Positions 36,334 through 45,500 of a stretch of 54,176 nucleotides of DNA are shown in pieces. Made by a program: the position numbers and the translations under genes. The stretch is from NCBI GenBank assembly GCA_004028505.1, contig MTKO01000067.1, positions 1 to 54,176 on the forward strand, in the 5' to 3' direction. Source of the stretch: Candidatus Electrothrix aarhusensis. Its GTDB lineage: Bacteria > Desulfobacterota > Desulfobulbia > Desulfobulbales > Desulfobulbaceae. The notes beneath the pieces are model-generated. The model made no database searches, was not told the origin of the DNA, and was given only the letters and a program-made list of their open reading frames with translations. Every line of letters starts with the position of its first letter. The stretch's first letter is position 1.

Positions 36334-37135
36334 ATGTGGCCCGTTTCTTCTCTCCAGCAAGACCGTATTTTGCTGAATAGCCACGCGGTGTGACCATCTT
36401 GTCGCCAAAAATAAAGGTTGCAGAGTTGCCGATGATGACTGTTGTCTGCATCCCGATGTCCTTGTCCAGCATTTTTTCCAAGGTCGTCAGGCAGACGGAT
36501 TCATGCTCGCGGCTGGCTCCGGAGACAATCCCCACCGGGGTTTGCGGGTCCCGGTGCTCAAGCATAATCTCTTGAGCACGGATGATCTGCTGGGTGCGTT
36601 TTTTTGATTTCGGATTATAGATTACCGTGACAAAATCAGCCGAAGCAGCGGCCTGGAGGCGTTTTTCAATTAGTTCCCACGGAGTCATCAGGTCGGAGAG
36701 GCTGATTGCGGCGAAATCATGCATCAGGGGGGCACCAAGGACAGCGGCACAGGCATTGAGCGCGGCAATGCCAGGAATGATCTCAATTTTGCTACTACTG
36801 TCCGTGTCGCGAACCAGCTCATAGACCAAACCAGCCATAGCGTAGATTCCCGGATCACCTCCGCAAACCAACACCACGGTCTTGCCGCTGTCAGCCAGCT
36901 CCAAGGCCCGACGGCAGCGGTCGATTTCCTGCATCATGGCTGAGGAAAGCACCTGCTGCTCCGGCGTGATGCAATGGCGAATCAGGTCAAGATAGGTCTT
37001 GTAGCCAGCCACCACCTGGGCCTGTTCAATGGCTTGACGGGCTCGGGGCGTCATCAGATCCTCAGCACCTGGCCCTGTACCGACCACGGTAAGCGTGCCG
37101 CTCCGTTGTTGTTTTTCTGTTGTGGATATGGTCAT
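36332..37135 (-). CDS. cobJ: Precorrin-3B C17-methyltransferase
   Basis: An S-adenosylmethionine-dependent methyltransferase of the corrin pathway (CobJ/CbiH), 267 residues. It begins LTVVGTGPGAEDLMTPRARQ, typical of tetrapyrrole methyltransferases. VVAGYKTYLDLI, CGGDPGIYAMAGLVYE and VIYNPKSKKRTQQI identify the C17 enzyme group. It is a lone cobalamin gene here; other corrin genes must be elsewhere. CobJ (aerobic) and CbiH (anaerobic) cannot be told apart from sequence alone, but the likely anaerobic lifestyle favours the CbiH reaction. Confidence 0.9.
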   Translation of the reverse strand: MTISTTEKQQRSGTLTVVGTGPGAEDLMTPRARQAIEQAQVVAGYKTYLDLIRHCITPEQQVLSSAMMQEIDRCRRALELADSGKTVVLVCGGDPGIYAMAGLVYELVRDTDSSSKIEIIPGIAALNACAAVLGAPLMHDFAAISLSDLMTPWELIEKRLQAAASADFVTVIYNPKSKKRTQQIIRAQEIMLEHRDPQTPVGIVSGASREHESVCLTTLEKMLDKDIGMQTTVIIGNSATFIFGDKMVTPRGYSAKYGLAGEKKRAT

Positions 37136-37180
37136 AAGATAAATAATCTTCTTTGTTCGCGTATATATTTAATTTTACTA

Positions 37181-38092
37181 CTATTTATCGCTAAAGGTGT
37201 TGCAACTGTCCATTTTGCCGCTGGCCAAACCGATTTTAAACCATTGCACTCTTTGCGCCGAACTGCCGTGGGTAAAGGAATCAGGGCTGACATATCCTTT
37301 GCTTTGCTTCTGCAAGGTATCATCACCAATGGCAGTGGCCGCTGCAAGCCCTTCTTCCAGATCACCCTCTTCGAGTAAGTCCTGATTACCAGCATGATAG
37401 GCCCAGACGCCTGCAAAGCAGTCAGCCTGTAATTCCTGCAAAACCGAAAGCTTGTTTCCCTCTACCTTGCTGCTTTTTTTCCGGGCTGAGTGTACTTTGT
37501 CGGAGATGCCCAACAGCTTTTGCACATGATGGCCTATTTCGTGAGCGATAACATAGGCCTGAGCAAAATCTCCTGGTGCTTTGAAGCGATTTTTCAGTTG
37601 GTCGAAAAAGCCCAGGTCGATATAGACCTGTTGGTCACCAGGACAGTAGAAGGGCCCTGTGGCGGATTCAGCCATGCCGCAAGCAGATTTCACCGCATCA
37701 CGAAACAGCACAAGGCGAGGTTCCTGATAGGTTTTCCCTTGCTGCTGAAACAAGGTGCTCCAGGTTGATTCGGTATCAGCTAGGACCACCGAGACAAAAT
37801 CTACCAGTTCTTTTTCCGCCGCAGTTTCTCGAATCGGTTCCTTGGACGTGCTGATTGACGTTCCTTGCTGGAGACCAAGTACGGCCAGCATATTGCCGAG
37901 GTTTCCAGAAAAGAGACCGTAAGCACCTAAACAGATAACCACGACAGCGGTCCCCTTGAAGCCGAGAAACTTCACAGCCACGGGCAACAGGCGTAACATG
38001 CTGTTGCTGTTCCCGAAACCTCCGGCCCCGGAAACACGCTGATTGCGTCGATCTTCGATATTGTCACTTTTTTGTCTTCCCTGCCAACGCAT
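37181..38092 (-). CDS. Neutral zinc metallopeptidase (YpfJ family)
   Basis: A 303-residue membrane-anchored metallopeptidase. MRWQGRQKSDNIEDRR is the hallmark YpfJ N-terminus, followed by a transmembrane helix (~47-62, AVVVICLGAYGLFSG). The zinc motif HEIGHHVQ is at about 174. PFYCPGDQQVYIDLGFF precedes it, and ADCFAGVWAYHAG supplies downstream conserved residues. The catalytic domain probably lies outside the cytoplasmic membrane. Its substrates are unknown. Confidence 0.88.
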   Translation of the reverse strand: MRWQGRQKSDNIEDRRNQRVSGAGGFGNSNSMLRLLPVAVKFLGFKGTAVVVICLGAYGLFSGNLGNMLAVLGLQQGTSISTSKEPIRETAAEKELVDFVSVVLADTESTWSTLFQQQGKTYQEPRLVLFRDAVKSACGMAESATGPFYCPGDQQVYIDLGFFDQLKNRFKAPGDFAQAYVIAHEIGHHVQKLLGISDKVHSARKKSSKVEGNKLSVLQELQADCFAGVWAYHAGNQDLLEEGDLEEGLAAATAIGDDTLQKQSKGYVSPDSFTHGSSAQRVQWFKIGLASGKMDSCNTFSDK

Positions 38093-38197
38093 AGCGTTCT
38101 CCTTGTGTTGTGAGTTTCCCTAACCTGCTCCGTAGCGCCTGCAATAAATGCCGCTCTGTTCCGCGACTTTAACAGGATTTAGCCTGTGGCGGCAAGC

Positions 38198-38785
38198 TTA
38201 AATACCCTGCCAGCGGGGCAGGTCTTTCAGGTGGAGGCCGATTTGGTCACAGATCCGCCCGGCAAATTGACGGGCCATTGCCTGAAAATCAGGAGGATGG
38301 AGATAAAACGAGGGCATGGGCGGACAGATAGTTGCTCCGGCATCATGGAGGGCCAGCATATTTGTAAGATGGGTGCGGTTGAGCGGGGTCTCGCGGACCG
38401 CAAGGATTAAGGGTCGCCGTTCTTTGAGGGTGACATCCGCAGCCCGGTGGATCAGGTTGCCGGAAAAACCAGTGGCAATGGCACCTAATGTACCCACGGT
38501 GCAGGGCAGGATGATCATGGCGTCGTAACGCGCCGAGCCCGAGGCTGGCGGAGCTGTGAAGTCGCCTGCGGCAAACCAGCGGCTGACACCGGGCAGGTCT
38601 TCCGGGTCCATGTCCTGCTCCAGGCGGAGTACCTTTCTGCCGGAATCCGAGATGATCGCGTCCACCTCTACGTCCTGATCGGCCAGTAGGTCAAGCAGGG
38701 CCGTGACATAGAGCATGCCGGTGGCTCCGGTGATGGCGAGGATGAGGCGTTTAGGCATGTGTTGGAGCCGGTTAGCTGTATTCAT
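38198..38785 (-). CDS. ubiX: Flavin prenyltransferase UbiX
   Basis: UbiX makes prenylated FMN, the cofactor of UbiD-type decarboxylases. The 195-residue protein has KRLILAITGATGMLYV, DAIISDSGRKVL, the CTVGTLGAIATG segment and RRPLILAVRETPLNRTHL, all typical. The ATG at 38758 would give the common start MPKRLI; the ATG at 38785 is used here for lack of a deciding ribosome site. It starts three bases after the stop of a PIN toxin gene on the same strand, so toxin-antitoxin transcription may read into it. With mqnA and menG nearby, a role in futalosine-route menaquinone synthesis is plausible. Confidence 0.92.
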   Translation of the reverse strand: MNTANRLQHMPKRLILAITGATGMLYVTALLDLLADQDVEVDAIISDSGRKVLRLEQDMDPEDLPGVSRWFAAGDFTAPPASGSARYDAMIILPCTVGTLGAIATGFSGNLIHRAADVTLKERRPLILAVRETPLNRTHLTNMLALHDAGATICPPMPSFYLHPPDFQAMARQFAGRICDQIGLHLKDLPRWQGI

Positions 38786-38788
38786 TTC

Positions 38789-39202
38789 TCACCAAAGAGT
38801 ATTTACATGACTGTATTGCTGAATTTTCCCATCTTTTGTCAGAAGAGTGGCGTTTTCTTCCCGTGCAGTTGCAACAATTATTTGATCTCCGGGATCATTA
38901 TGAAAAGGCTGCGGCAAGCTCGTGGAGCGATACGCAATTATCGGGGTGAGTTCAACCAGACGAAACTTCGGCATATTAAGTGCCTCTTTTAGCCATTCTT
39001 CCGGGGGACAGGATATGCCGATTCTCTTCTTCTCAAGCAGCTTGCAGAACTCCCACGGCGAAATTGCGGACAAAAGAAGCTCACTGTATTGTTCGCTGTC
39101 TGAAATGAGTTGCATGACCTTTTCGGAGAGATTTGACGGATTCATATTCCACCAGATCCATGTGTGGGTATCAAGAAGATACTTCAAGAACACGCCTCCC
39201 AC
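38789..39202 (-). CDS. PIN-domain toxin (VapC-like)
   Basis: A 137-residue PIN-fold RNase toxin. KYLLDTHTWIWWNM gives the first acidic site, SAISPWEFCKLLEK the conserved Glu, and DPGDQIIVATARE with LLTKDGKIQQY the C-terminal acidic pair. The ATG at 39202 overlaps the antitoxin end; a TTG at 39187, overlapping the antitoxin stop as TTGA, is an alternative start. It belongs to the same subfamily as the toxin at 39978 (both have SxxxxE, then DPxDxIIxATA). Confidence 0.88.
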   Translation of the reverse strand: MGGVFLKYLLDTHTWIWWNMNPSNLSEKVMQLISDSEQYSELLLSAISPWEFCKLLEKKRIGISCPPEEWLKEALNMPKFRLVELTPIIAYRSTSLPQPFHNDPGDQIIVATAREENATLLTKDGKIQQYSHVNTLW

Positions 39203-39417
39203 ATATCCTCACCCAGTGGAGAAACGATATCTTCTTCAAACACAAGAGTATCTGCAAGTCGACCCGGTTTCGGTGAAGACCGTGCTTCCTCATACGGCAG
39301 AATCCGAGCTAGGGGTTTGCCTCTTTTGGTAATAATCATCGGTTCATGATTTTCTGCTATTTGACTGATAATTCGTAATGCATGGGCTTTAAACTGACTG
39401 ATTGCCATTGTTTTCAT
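39184..39417 (-). CDS. Phd/YefM-family antitoxin
   Basis: A 77-residue antitoxin with the Phd fold signature AISQFKAHALRIISQIAENH and MIITKRGKPLARILPY, followed by an acidic tail that would bind the PIN toxin. GAGGAGGC lies before the ATG at 39417. It overlaps the toxin gene and is driven by the promoter at 39470-39498. Confidence 0.86.
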   Translation of the reverse strand: MKTMAISQFKAHALRIISQIAENHEPMIITKRGKPLARILPYEEARSSPKPGRLADTLVFEEDIVSPLGEDMWEACS

Positions 39418-39469
39418 TGCGCTGCCTCCTCTGCTGTGTGGGCTGTCAAGGATGTCTTATTGCTTTTGT

Positions 39470-39498
39470 AGTATAATATAGTCATCTGGTATAGTCAA
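39470..39498 (-). promoter_or_regulatory. Promoter of the minus-strand toxin-antitoxin operon
   Basis: On the minus strand TTGACT (39498-39493) and TATACT (39475-39470) are 17 bp apart. On the plus strand TATAGTCA occurs at 39477-39484 and at 39490-39497, a direct repeat across the promoter that would suit antitoxin binding. The rest of the 302-bp gap between the two toxin-antitoxin modules (39418-39719) shows no gene. Confidence 0.68.
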
Positions 39499-39648
39499 TT
39501 GAATGGCTGCTCAGAACCGCCGCGAGACAGTATTTTGGATTTTTCCGATAAAGGTCAACGATCTGAAATTCTATGATGACGGAGCGCAGTACAACAGGAA
39601 TGAATGGTTGAGCACCGCATTAAGAGATGCATCTGCTCCTCCTTTCGC

Positions 39649-39677
39649 TTGACGCACATCTCAGACGGCTGTACCCT
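39649..39677 (+). promoter_or_regulatory. Promoter of the plus-strand toxin-antitoxin operon
   Basis: TTGACG (39649-39654) and TACCCT (39672-39677), 17 bp apart, 42 bp before the antitoxin ATG. Between them and the gene are TTAGCTAA and GTTTAAAC palindromes that could bind the antitoxin. Confidence 0.5.
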
Positions 39678-39719
39678 TAAAAGGACTTAGCTAAACTTAG
39701 TTTAAACAAGGAGTCTGTT

Positions 39720-39977
39720 ATGATCACTGTCAACACGCATGAAGCCAAGACAAACCTGTCCAAGCTGCTGACCCTCGTTGCCGAAAAGGATGAGACTATA
39801 AAGATATGCAGGAACGGCAAAGTGATGGCGGAACTTGTCCGGCCGAGATCGGGGAAGGCATCCCCCGGAGAACTCCCGGTCATTCCCGAACTCACCGGAG
39901 TTGTCTTCAGAGAGCCTGCCGAGGCCCCGCTGCCGGAGGAATTCTTTCCCGATTACACGCCCGGAGGAGATGAATAG
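39720..39977 (+). CDS. Phd-family antitoxin
   Basis: An 85-residue antitoxin beginning MITVNTHEAKTNLSKLLTLV, a standard Phd start, with ETIKICRNGKVMAELVRP. An acidic, Pro-rich tail (EAPLPEEFFPDYTPGGDE) probably wraps the toxin. AAGGAG precedes the ATG. The toxin starts at the base after its TAG. Confidence 0.9.
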   Translation: MITVNTHEAKTNLSKLLTLVAEKDETIKICRNGKVMAELVRPRSGKASPGELPVIPELTGVVFREPAEAPLPEEFFPDYTPGGDE

Positions 39978-40364
39978 ATGCTCCTTCTGGACACATGCGC
40001 CCTGCTGATGCTTGCCGGTCGCCGGGAAGATATTCCTGATAAAGTTATAAAAAAACTTACAGCGCAGGCCGACGAACTCTTTATCTCAACGATATCCTCC
40101 TTTGAAATTGTTCTGAAAAACCGACTCGGAAAGCTTGGCCTGCCCATGTCTGCCGAGGAATGGTATTGCAAGGCGGTCGAAGGCTATGCAATAGAAGAAA
40201 TACCGGTGAGTTCAGCTATCGCCATGAAATCAGCATCCCTCCCTTTCCTTCATAAAGATCCCTGTGACAGGATTATCATTGCTACTGCATTGGAACACAG
40301 GATGCCGATTATTACTGCAGATCAGATCATTCCTCAATATGCCGGTATCAAAGTGATTTGGTAA
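39978..40364 (+). CDS. PIN-domain toxin (VapC-like)
   Basis: A 128-residue PIN toxin: MLLLDTCALLMLAG, ISTISSFEIVLKNRLGKL, DPCDRIIIATALE and PIITADQIIPQY place the four acidic positions. Its closest relative in the window is the toxin at 38789. It is encoded directly after its antitoxin with no gap, so the two are translationally coupled. Confidence 0.9.
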   Translation: MLLLDTCALLMLAGRREDIPDKVIKKLTAQADELFISTISSFEIVLKNRLGKLGLPMSAEEWYCKAVEGYAIEEIPVSSAIAMKSASLPFLHKDPCDRIIIATALEHRMPIITADQIIPQYAGIKVIW

Positions 40365-40475
40365 GATCAGCAGAATTCTCCTCCGGTGCATTTTTTCCTC
40401 CCACCGCACTTGGAGGCGGACGGCGAGGATGATGCGTTATGGTTGAGGCTTTCCGTTGGTTGTAGCAGTCATTTT

Positions 40476-41681
40476 TTATTTTTCCTGTGCTGGGCTTGAT
40501 CCACTCAGTTGTTCTAAGGGCTTCCGATAGATTATTGCTGTAAAGAGACAACCTTCATGATCATCCTGAAACTCGATATCCGGCCATGCGGAAAGGGCGC
40601 GTTTGATTCCTGATCCTAAGCCGTGATACGGCAGCAGCCCTTTGGCAACGTAAGAAACGAGAATGGGATTGCGGATATTGGCGTTGCCAGCACGGATTTT
40701 TTCAACGGTCAGGTTGTTGGGCAGGTGACCTGGGCTGATGATTTCAATGCGGTTGTCGTAGATAAACACACGGATGGCCGCGCTCACTAAATAATCTCGA
40801 TGGATCAGGGCATTGACCAATAACTCTTCAAAGACTGTTTTGGGGATTTCCGATATGCCCGGCGAGTTCACTCCTCGCCCGGCCTGCACCTTATGGAGGT
40901 TGCGCATGATGAAGGCCAGAACATCGGCAAAGATCTTTGGCAGGGGGCCGACAAAATCCTCGGTGTCCAGATAATCGGAGGCGTGAATTTCATTGCCGGG
41001 ATAGCGGATTCCTTTGACCACAAACTGAGGCATGATCAATTCTGGCTGTTCGCCAAACATCAGTAGCCCGCCCAGGTTGAGGTTCCCGTCATCGGCGGCC
41101 AGATTCATATTTTGGAGCAGACGGGTTCGTTCTTTGATGGAATCAGGGTATTCCATTTCGTAGATATCCCGGAGAAAATCTCGGAAACGGAGTTTGTCCA
41201 GCTTGTTAATGCTTGCTTTGGTTGGCAGTTCGTCGGCATGGAACTGTGCTGTGATCTGAAACAGTCTGCGCAGTTCTTCCTTGGAGTTTACTCGTCGTTT
41301 GTCTGAGCCTGTTTTCAGCCAGATGATACCGTTTTTATCAAAGTAGGGTTTATCGATCCCTTTGGGAACTCGCAGCATAATCACAAGGCGGCCATTTTCT
41401 AAAGCCAAGTTTTCGGTTTCCACAGTCAGCGGACTGCGAACACCCTGGCTGGCCGCATTGCTGATCAACTGGTTGATTCGGCCCACATCCTTTTGCGAAA
41501 GTCCGGGGGTGGAGCCGTCGTCTGCTACACCGATAAAGATGGTACCGCCGTTGGTATTGGCAAAGGCGGCCATCTCAGCGGCTAAGGATTCGACGTTTTT
41601 TATATCCGCCTTAAATTGTCGGGTGCTGTCTTCGCCGAGGGCGATTTGGGAGAGGAGGTCTGGTTGATGCATAAAGTTCAT
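40476..41681 (-). CDS. AlbA_2 (Schlafen-like) domain ATP-binding protein
   Basis: A 401-residue protein. The N-terminal AlbA_2 domain has GEDSTRQFKADIKNVESLAAEMAAF, shown in part as FKADIKNVESLAAEMAAFAN, then NTNGGTIFIGVADDG. The C-terminal half resembles the HATPase-type module common in these proteins (VFEELLVNALIHRDYL, IEIISPGHLPNNL). Such proteins are frequent in mobile regions and are usually called putative transcriptional regulators or RNA/DNA-binding ATPases. The function is not established. A truncated copy of its start lies at 42435-42566. Confidence 0.85.
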   Translation of the reverse strand: MNFMHQPDLLSQIALGEDSTRQFKADIKNVESLAAEMAAFANTNGGTIFIGVADDGSTPGLSQKDVGRINQLISNAASQGVRSPLTVETENLALENGRLVIMLRVPKGIDKPYFDKNGIIWLKTGSDKRRVNSKEELRRLFQITAQFHADELPTKASINKLDKLRFRDFLRDIYEMEYPDSIKERTRLLQNMNLAADDGNLNLGGLLMFGEQPELIMPQFVVKGIRYPGNEIHASDYLDTEDFVGPLPKIFADVLAFIMRNLHKVQAGRGVNSPGISEIPKTVFEELLVNALIHRDYLVSAAIRVFIYDNRIEIISPGHLPNNLTVEKIRAGNANIRNPILVSYVAKGLLPYHGLGSGIKRALSAWPDIEFQDDHEGCLFTAIIYRKPLEQLSGSSPAQEK

Positions 41682-41723
41682 TGAAATTAAATAGTCTTGG
41701 TAAGACAGGCATGAAGGAAACCA

Positions 41724-42125
41724 TTATACTGCCCAATTTTCAATCCGAAGGCCGGGAATTCGTTTGAATTCTTTTTCGTTGTTGGTAACCAAGGTCAGCT
41801 CTTCCGTCAGGGCCTGGGTGGCTATCAGCATATCAAGCGGGCCGATAACCTTTCCTCGTTTTTCCAGATCCGCCCGGACAGCCCCGTAGGTTCTGACAGC
41901 CTCGGCAGTATAGGAAAGCAGGTCAAACGGAGCAAGGAAAGCCTCAAGACGTTGCTGATTTTCTTCCTGCCGGACACTCTTTGCAACCCCATACTCCAGC
42001 TCGGACACGGTTATGACCGAAATCCCTATATCGCCGGGCTGGTACTGTTTGAATCTATTGATGACCGAAGGCGGGCGTTTATTAATAAGATAGATGCAGA
42101 TATCGGTATCAAGCAAAAAGTTCAT
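41724..42125 (-). CDS. vapC: VapC-type PIN-domain toxin
   Basis: A 133-residue classical Vap[48 protein letters not shown] and [15 protein letters not shown] carry the four acidic residues. The frame extends upstream to 42257, but that part is antitoxin sequence read out of frame, so the ATG at 42125 is the start. It overlaps the vapB end by about 17 bp. VapC enzymes cut tRNA or rRNA; the target here is unknown. Confidence 0.93.
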   Translation of the reverse strand: MNFLLDTDICIYLINKRPPSVINRFKQYQPGDIGISVITVSELEYGVAKSVRQEENQQRLEAFLAPFDLLSYTAEAVRTYGAVRADLEKRGKVIGPLDMLIATQALTEELTLVTNNEKEFKRIPGLRIENWAV

Positions 42126-42357
42126 CCAGTCCTTCCCGCTGCTGCTGTTCTTTTGATTGGTTCCGTTCTGGAAGAATGGGTTCCCCGCCCTGAAGCAGGG
42201 TCTGTTCCCAAATGTCCCAGACAGACTGTTCTTTAGGGAGAAGCAGGATGCCAGCACCTGTTTTTTTTATAAAAACTTCTTTGCCTTTGAATCGGAATTC
42301 CTTAGGCAGGCGGACAGCCTGACTCCGACCGTTGGTAAATAACTTTGCTGTTTCCAT
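42109..42357 (-). CDS. vapB: VapB-type (SpoVT/AbrB) antitoxin
   Basis: An 82-residue antitoxin with the AbrB/VapB N-terminal swapped-hairpin signature [20 protein letters not shown] and [23 protein letters not shown], six bases before the ATG at 42357, decides the start over an upstream in-frame ATG at 42375. The C-terminal Gln/Glu-rich part ([16 protein letters not shown]) would neutralise VapC. Confidence 0.92.
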   Translation of the reverse strand: METAKLFTNGRSQAVRLPKEFRFKGKEVFIKKTGAGILLLPKEQSVWDIWEQTLLQGGEPILPERNQSKEQQQREGLDELFA

Positions 42358-42381
42358 GCGTATTCTCCTTTTCATTGAAGT

Positions 42382-42424
42382 GGTATATATCTAAAAGTAT
42401 ATACCGCGCTCCTGTAAAAGTCAA
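42382..42424 (-). promoter_or_regulatory. vapBC promoter with overlapping operator
   Basis: On the minus strand TTGACT (42424-42419) and TATACT (42401-42396) are 17 bp apart. A perfect inverted repeat, GGTATATA (42382-42389) and TATATACC (42398-42405), overlaps the -10 box. This is the expected layout for repression by a VapBC complex. Confidence 0.78.
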
Positions 42425-42434
42425 CAGCCTATGG

Positions 42435-42566
42435 TCAAACAGAATACGGCGTAATGTCGATGCCTGCTTTGGTTGGTAGTTCATCGACGTTATGCACATC
42501 CGCTTTGAACTGACGGGTGCTGTCTTCGCCGAGGGCGATTTGGGAGAGGATGTCTGGTTGTTTCAT
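42435..42566 (-). pseudogene. Truncated, internally deleted copy of the AlbA_2 gene
   Basis: A 43-codon frame that begins MKQPDILSQIALGEDSTRQF, nearly identical to the start of the AlbA_2 protein at 41681. It then jumps to VDELPTKAGI, which matches the region around residue 150 of that protein (ADELPTKASI), before reaching a stop. About 125 codons are missing in between. It shows a second AlbA_2 gene once stood upstream of vapBC. Confidence 0.75.
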
Positions 42567-42581
42567 AAGACTGATTAGCAT

Positions 42582-45500
42582 TTAAAGGATTTTTCGTGAC
42601 CGAATTAAATGTTCCCGTAAATAATAAGCCCGCGAAGAAGCTGTTTCAACAAGAGCGTTGAGCAGGATGAAACATGACTCGTGCATTTTTCGGGGCAGAG
42701 GGCCGGGGTGATCAAGCTGCAAAAAACGTTGGATTGCGTTTTCAAGATAGAATGCGGTATCTCGGTATGAAATCAGATGATTGTCTTTGACTTCGCCTTG
42801 ATGGCGGGCAAGCAGATGGATGCCTTCTTCAAGGAAGATTTTTGGGAAATGGTAGAGTAACGAGGCAAGGGCTTCAAAGACATCTTGGTTTCTTCCGGCG
42901 TTTTCGGCAAACTCAAGCAGCAGGTCTTTGCCAAGAGTCATTTCCTGATTTTCATAGTCAAGCTTTTGCCAAGGAGTGTCCGCATGTAACATACCGCGAA
43001 TTAATTTTCTGATTTCTCCTTGTTGGCTATCACTGGAATTATCATCAGCTTTTTTCAAAGCAATTTGCTGCACAGTTTCTGACAACTGTCCCCAGAGTTG
43101 CCAGTAGATTTCTTTTTTTTCTTGTTGTTCAGAAGTTAATGCAATATGCAGCAGCACAGAATATGTAAAACCGGGTGCAGTTTCACAACCTGTTTTTAAC
43201 AGGTCAATGTAATCATGGAAATTAGAAGAGTGTAGCGGGAATAGGTAGGTTGCGAAGCGTTGGATAAAACCGAATGAAATGTCAGTGTCAATTTTTAGCG
43301 TATTATCTTGGTCTTGATAGTATTTTTTTTGATTCTGCTCGACTGCAAAAAAGAGCCATAGCATTTGCGAGAACAGCGCAACATGCTCAGGCTCTCTTGA
43401 ACCGTCTGGAATCATCAAGCAGGGGGAGAGGATACACCACGAACTATGCGTTGCAAAAGTGATCTGTTCCAGTTCATTTCCCAGCGCACCTCGTGCGAAT
43501 TGATCACGGAACGCGTCTTTTTTGGCCAGCCACTGCTCTCTGCCTTCACTCGCTCCAGAATATATTCGCCGCGCTTCAAGTTCATTTTCTTTTTCAAAAC
43601 GAGCGTACTTGATTGCTCCGGCGATATATTTTTCGGCGAATTCCGTGTTTCTTTGCCAGAGGTGTTCCCTAATCCCATTTGTTGCCATGCATCGAACTTT
43701 TTCCTCCGCATGAGTCAGTGCAGTAACGATTAGTATTTTAATTTCTAATTGCTTATCATCAGGAATAATACCCAGTAATACAGGGAGGATATTAGCCGCT
43801 GCCACGGAACCATCATGATATATAACGTCTTTCAGGTCCAGGTAATGATCTGTATCAGCATTGCTTTTAATCGTTTGACTAATGAGAGTTACACACCAAG
43901 AAAGGTCTCCTTTGCTGAGTTCATTTGAATAATCTCGTATAAAAACTGCCGCTGCTACAATAGGCCCTACGCCCCCATGATGTATAAAAAAAGCAGACTC
44001 TTTTTCAAAAATCTTATGAAGTTCTTTGGCTTCTTCGAGAGCTTGATTCCATGTCTGGTAGAATTCATGATCAGACGATTCACGTTTAAATTTCTTATCT
44101 GCCCAAGAAAATAAAGCGGAAAAACGATTACACACCTGCATAGTTTCTTGGGTTTGACGCTGAGTTTTTTCTAAATCAGGCTCCAATTCTTCAGGTTCAA
44201 ATACAATTTTGTTATTTTTTTTATCCTGTATCGGTTTCCATCTCCTACTATCAATCCTATGAAGAAGAAAGCGAATATCCTTACTGTCAGGTAAAAATGA
44301 ACGTATCTTGTCAACCGCAGAAAGGGCAGTCTCTCTCAACTTTGAAAACTGAAGGCGCGTTACCAAGGTTTCCAAATGCTCCTTTCTCCAAGGACGGAGC
44401 GCAGCCGCACGTCGTTCTTCTGTATAAAAATCTGCCAACGGCTCCACGCCCAAGCTAGGAAACATAATCCTCCCTCCTCGCTCATGAACAAACCGTCCCC
44501 GATCCAACGAGTACAATTCAGGAATTTTCAAAAATGGCAAGGCTGCCTTGCCTGCTTTATTTGGAAAGCCGGTTGCCACAGATGCCAGTACCGCAGTCGG
44601 CATAACCGAATTGCTGTTTCGCAAAATATGGTCAAATATCCGTTCAACTGCAATCGTATCGACATGTTCTGTATAGACGATGAGCCAATTCTCAAGGGCC
44701 ATGAGAGCGCATTCCAACAAAGGCGGGACTTCAGAAATTCCACGATATGCTATCCAAAAACTACCAGAACAATATTGCTTTACCGTTGCGCTGTCGTTGA
44801 GTTGAATTTCAACCTGCTCTATGACAGGTGCTGAAAATTCATCATTTTGATGGCGGATATATCCGGTATGGGCATATTTTTCGACAGCTCTATTGCAGAT
44901 ATCAATTATAAAATCGATTGCTTTTGCAGGGTGGTGATTAAGAAGGTGTCGGAATGGGCCTGTTACTCCGCTGGCAGAAAGAAAATTACGGTTGAATTCA
45001 TGAAGACCAAATCGTTCCCTTCTATCTGTGGGATGTGTAAAACGAGGGCCATCGGTGTGTCGTTGTTCCGAGACAAACCATTCAGAATAAGCAAGTTTGA
45101 TCAATAAATCTGGATGATGGGCGCAAACAAAGGCGGACTCGATAAACGAAAAAATCAGTTCGCAGAAATCATCAGCATAAGGCGGTCGGTCAGTCCCTCT
45201 TGAAGTAGCAAGTATATCTGTCTCCACAAGAGCAGCAAACTCCTCTAAAATTGCCGAGGAAGTTTTGATGATAATACGAATGATTTCTTTTCGACCGTCA
45301 TCCCTACCATGCGATTTTTTGATATCATTCAGCAGATACAGGGCTAACAGGCCAACTTCATGGGCTGGAACAGGCAGCAGCTCATCCGCCCGAAGCAAAC
45401 CTGCCCAACCTTTCAGCACTGCTGCGATGTGCGGTCGAAACGTATAAGGAAAATTGTCTTTATTGTTGAACAGAAAACAAATCAGAGCCTGCCAGCCATT

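Noticed and set aside
41724..42257. Longer vapC beginning at 42257
   Set aside because: The extra 44 residues are vapB read in another frame; VapC proteins begin near [13 protein letters not shown].
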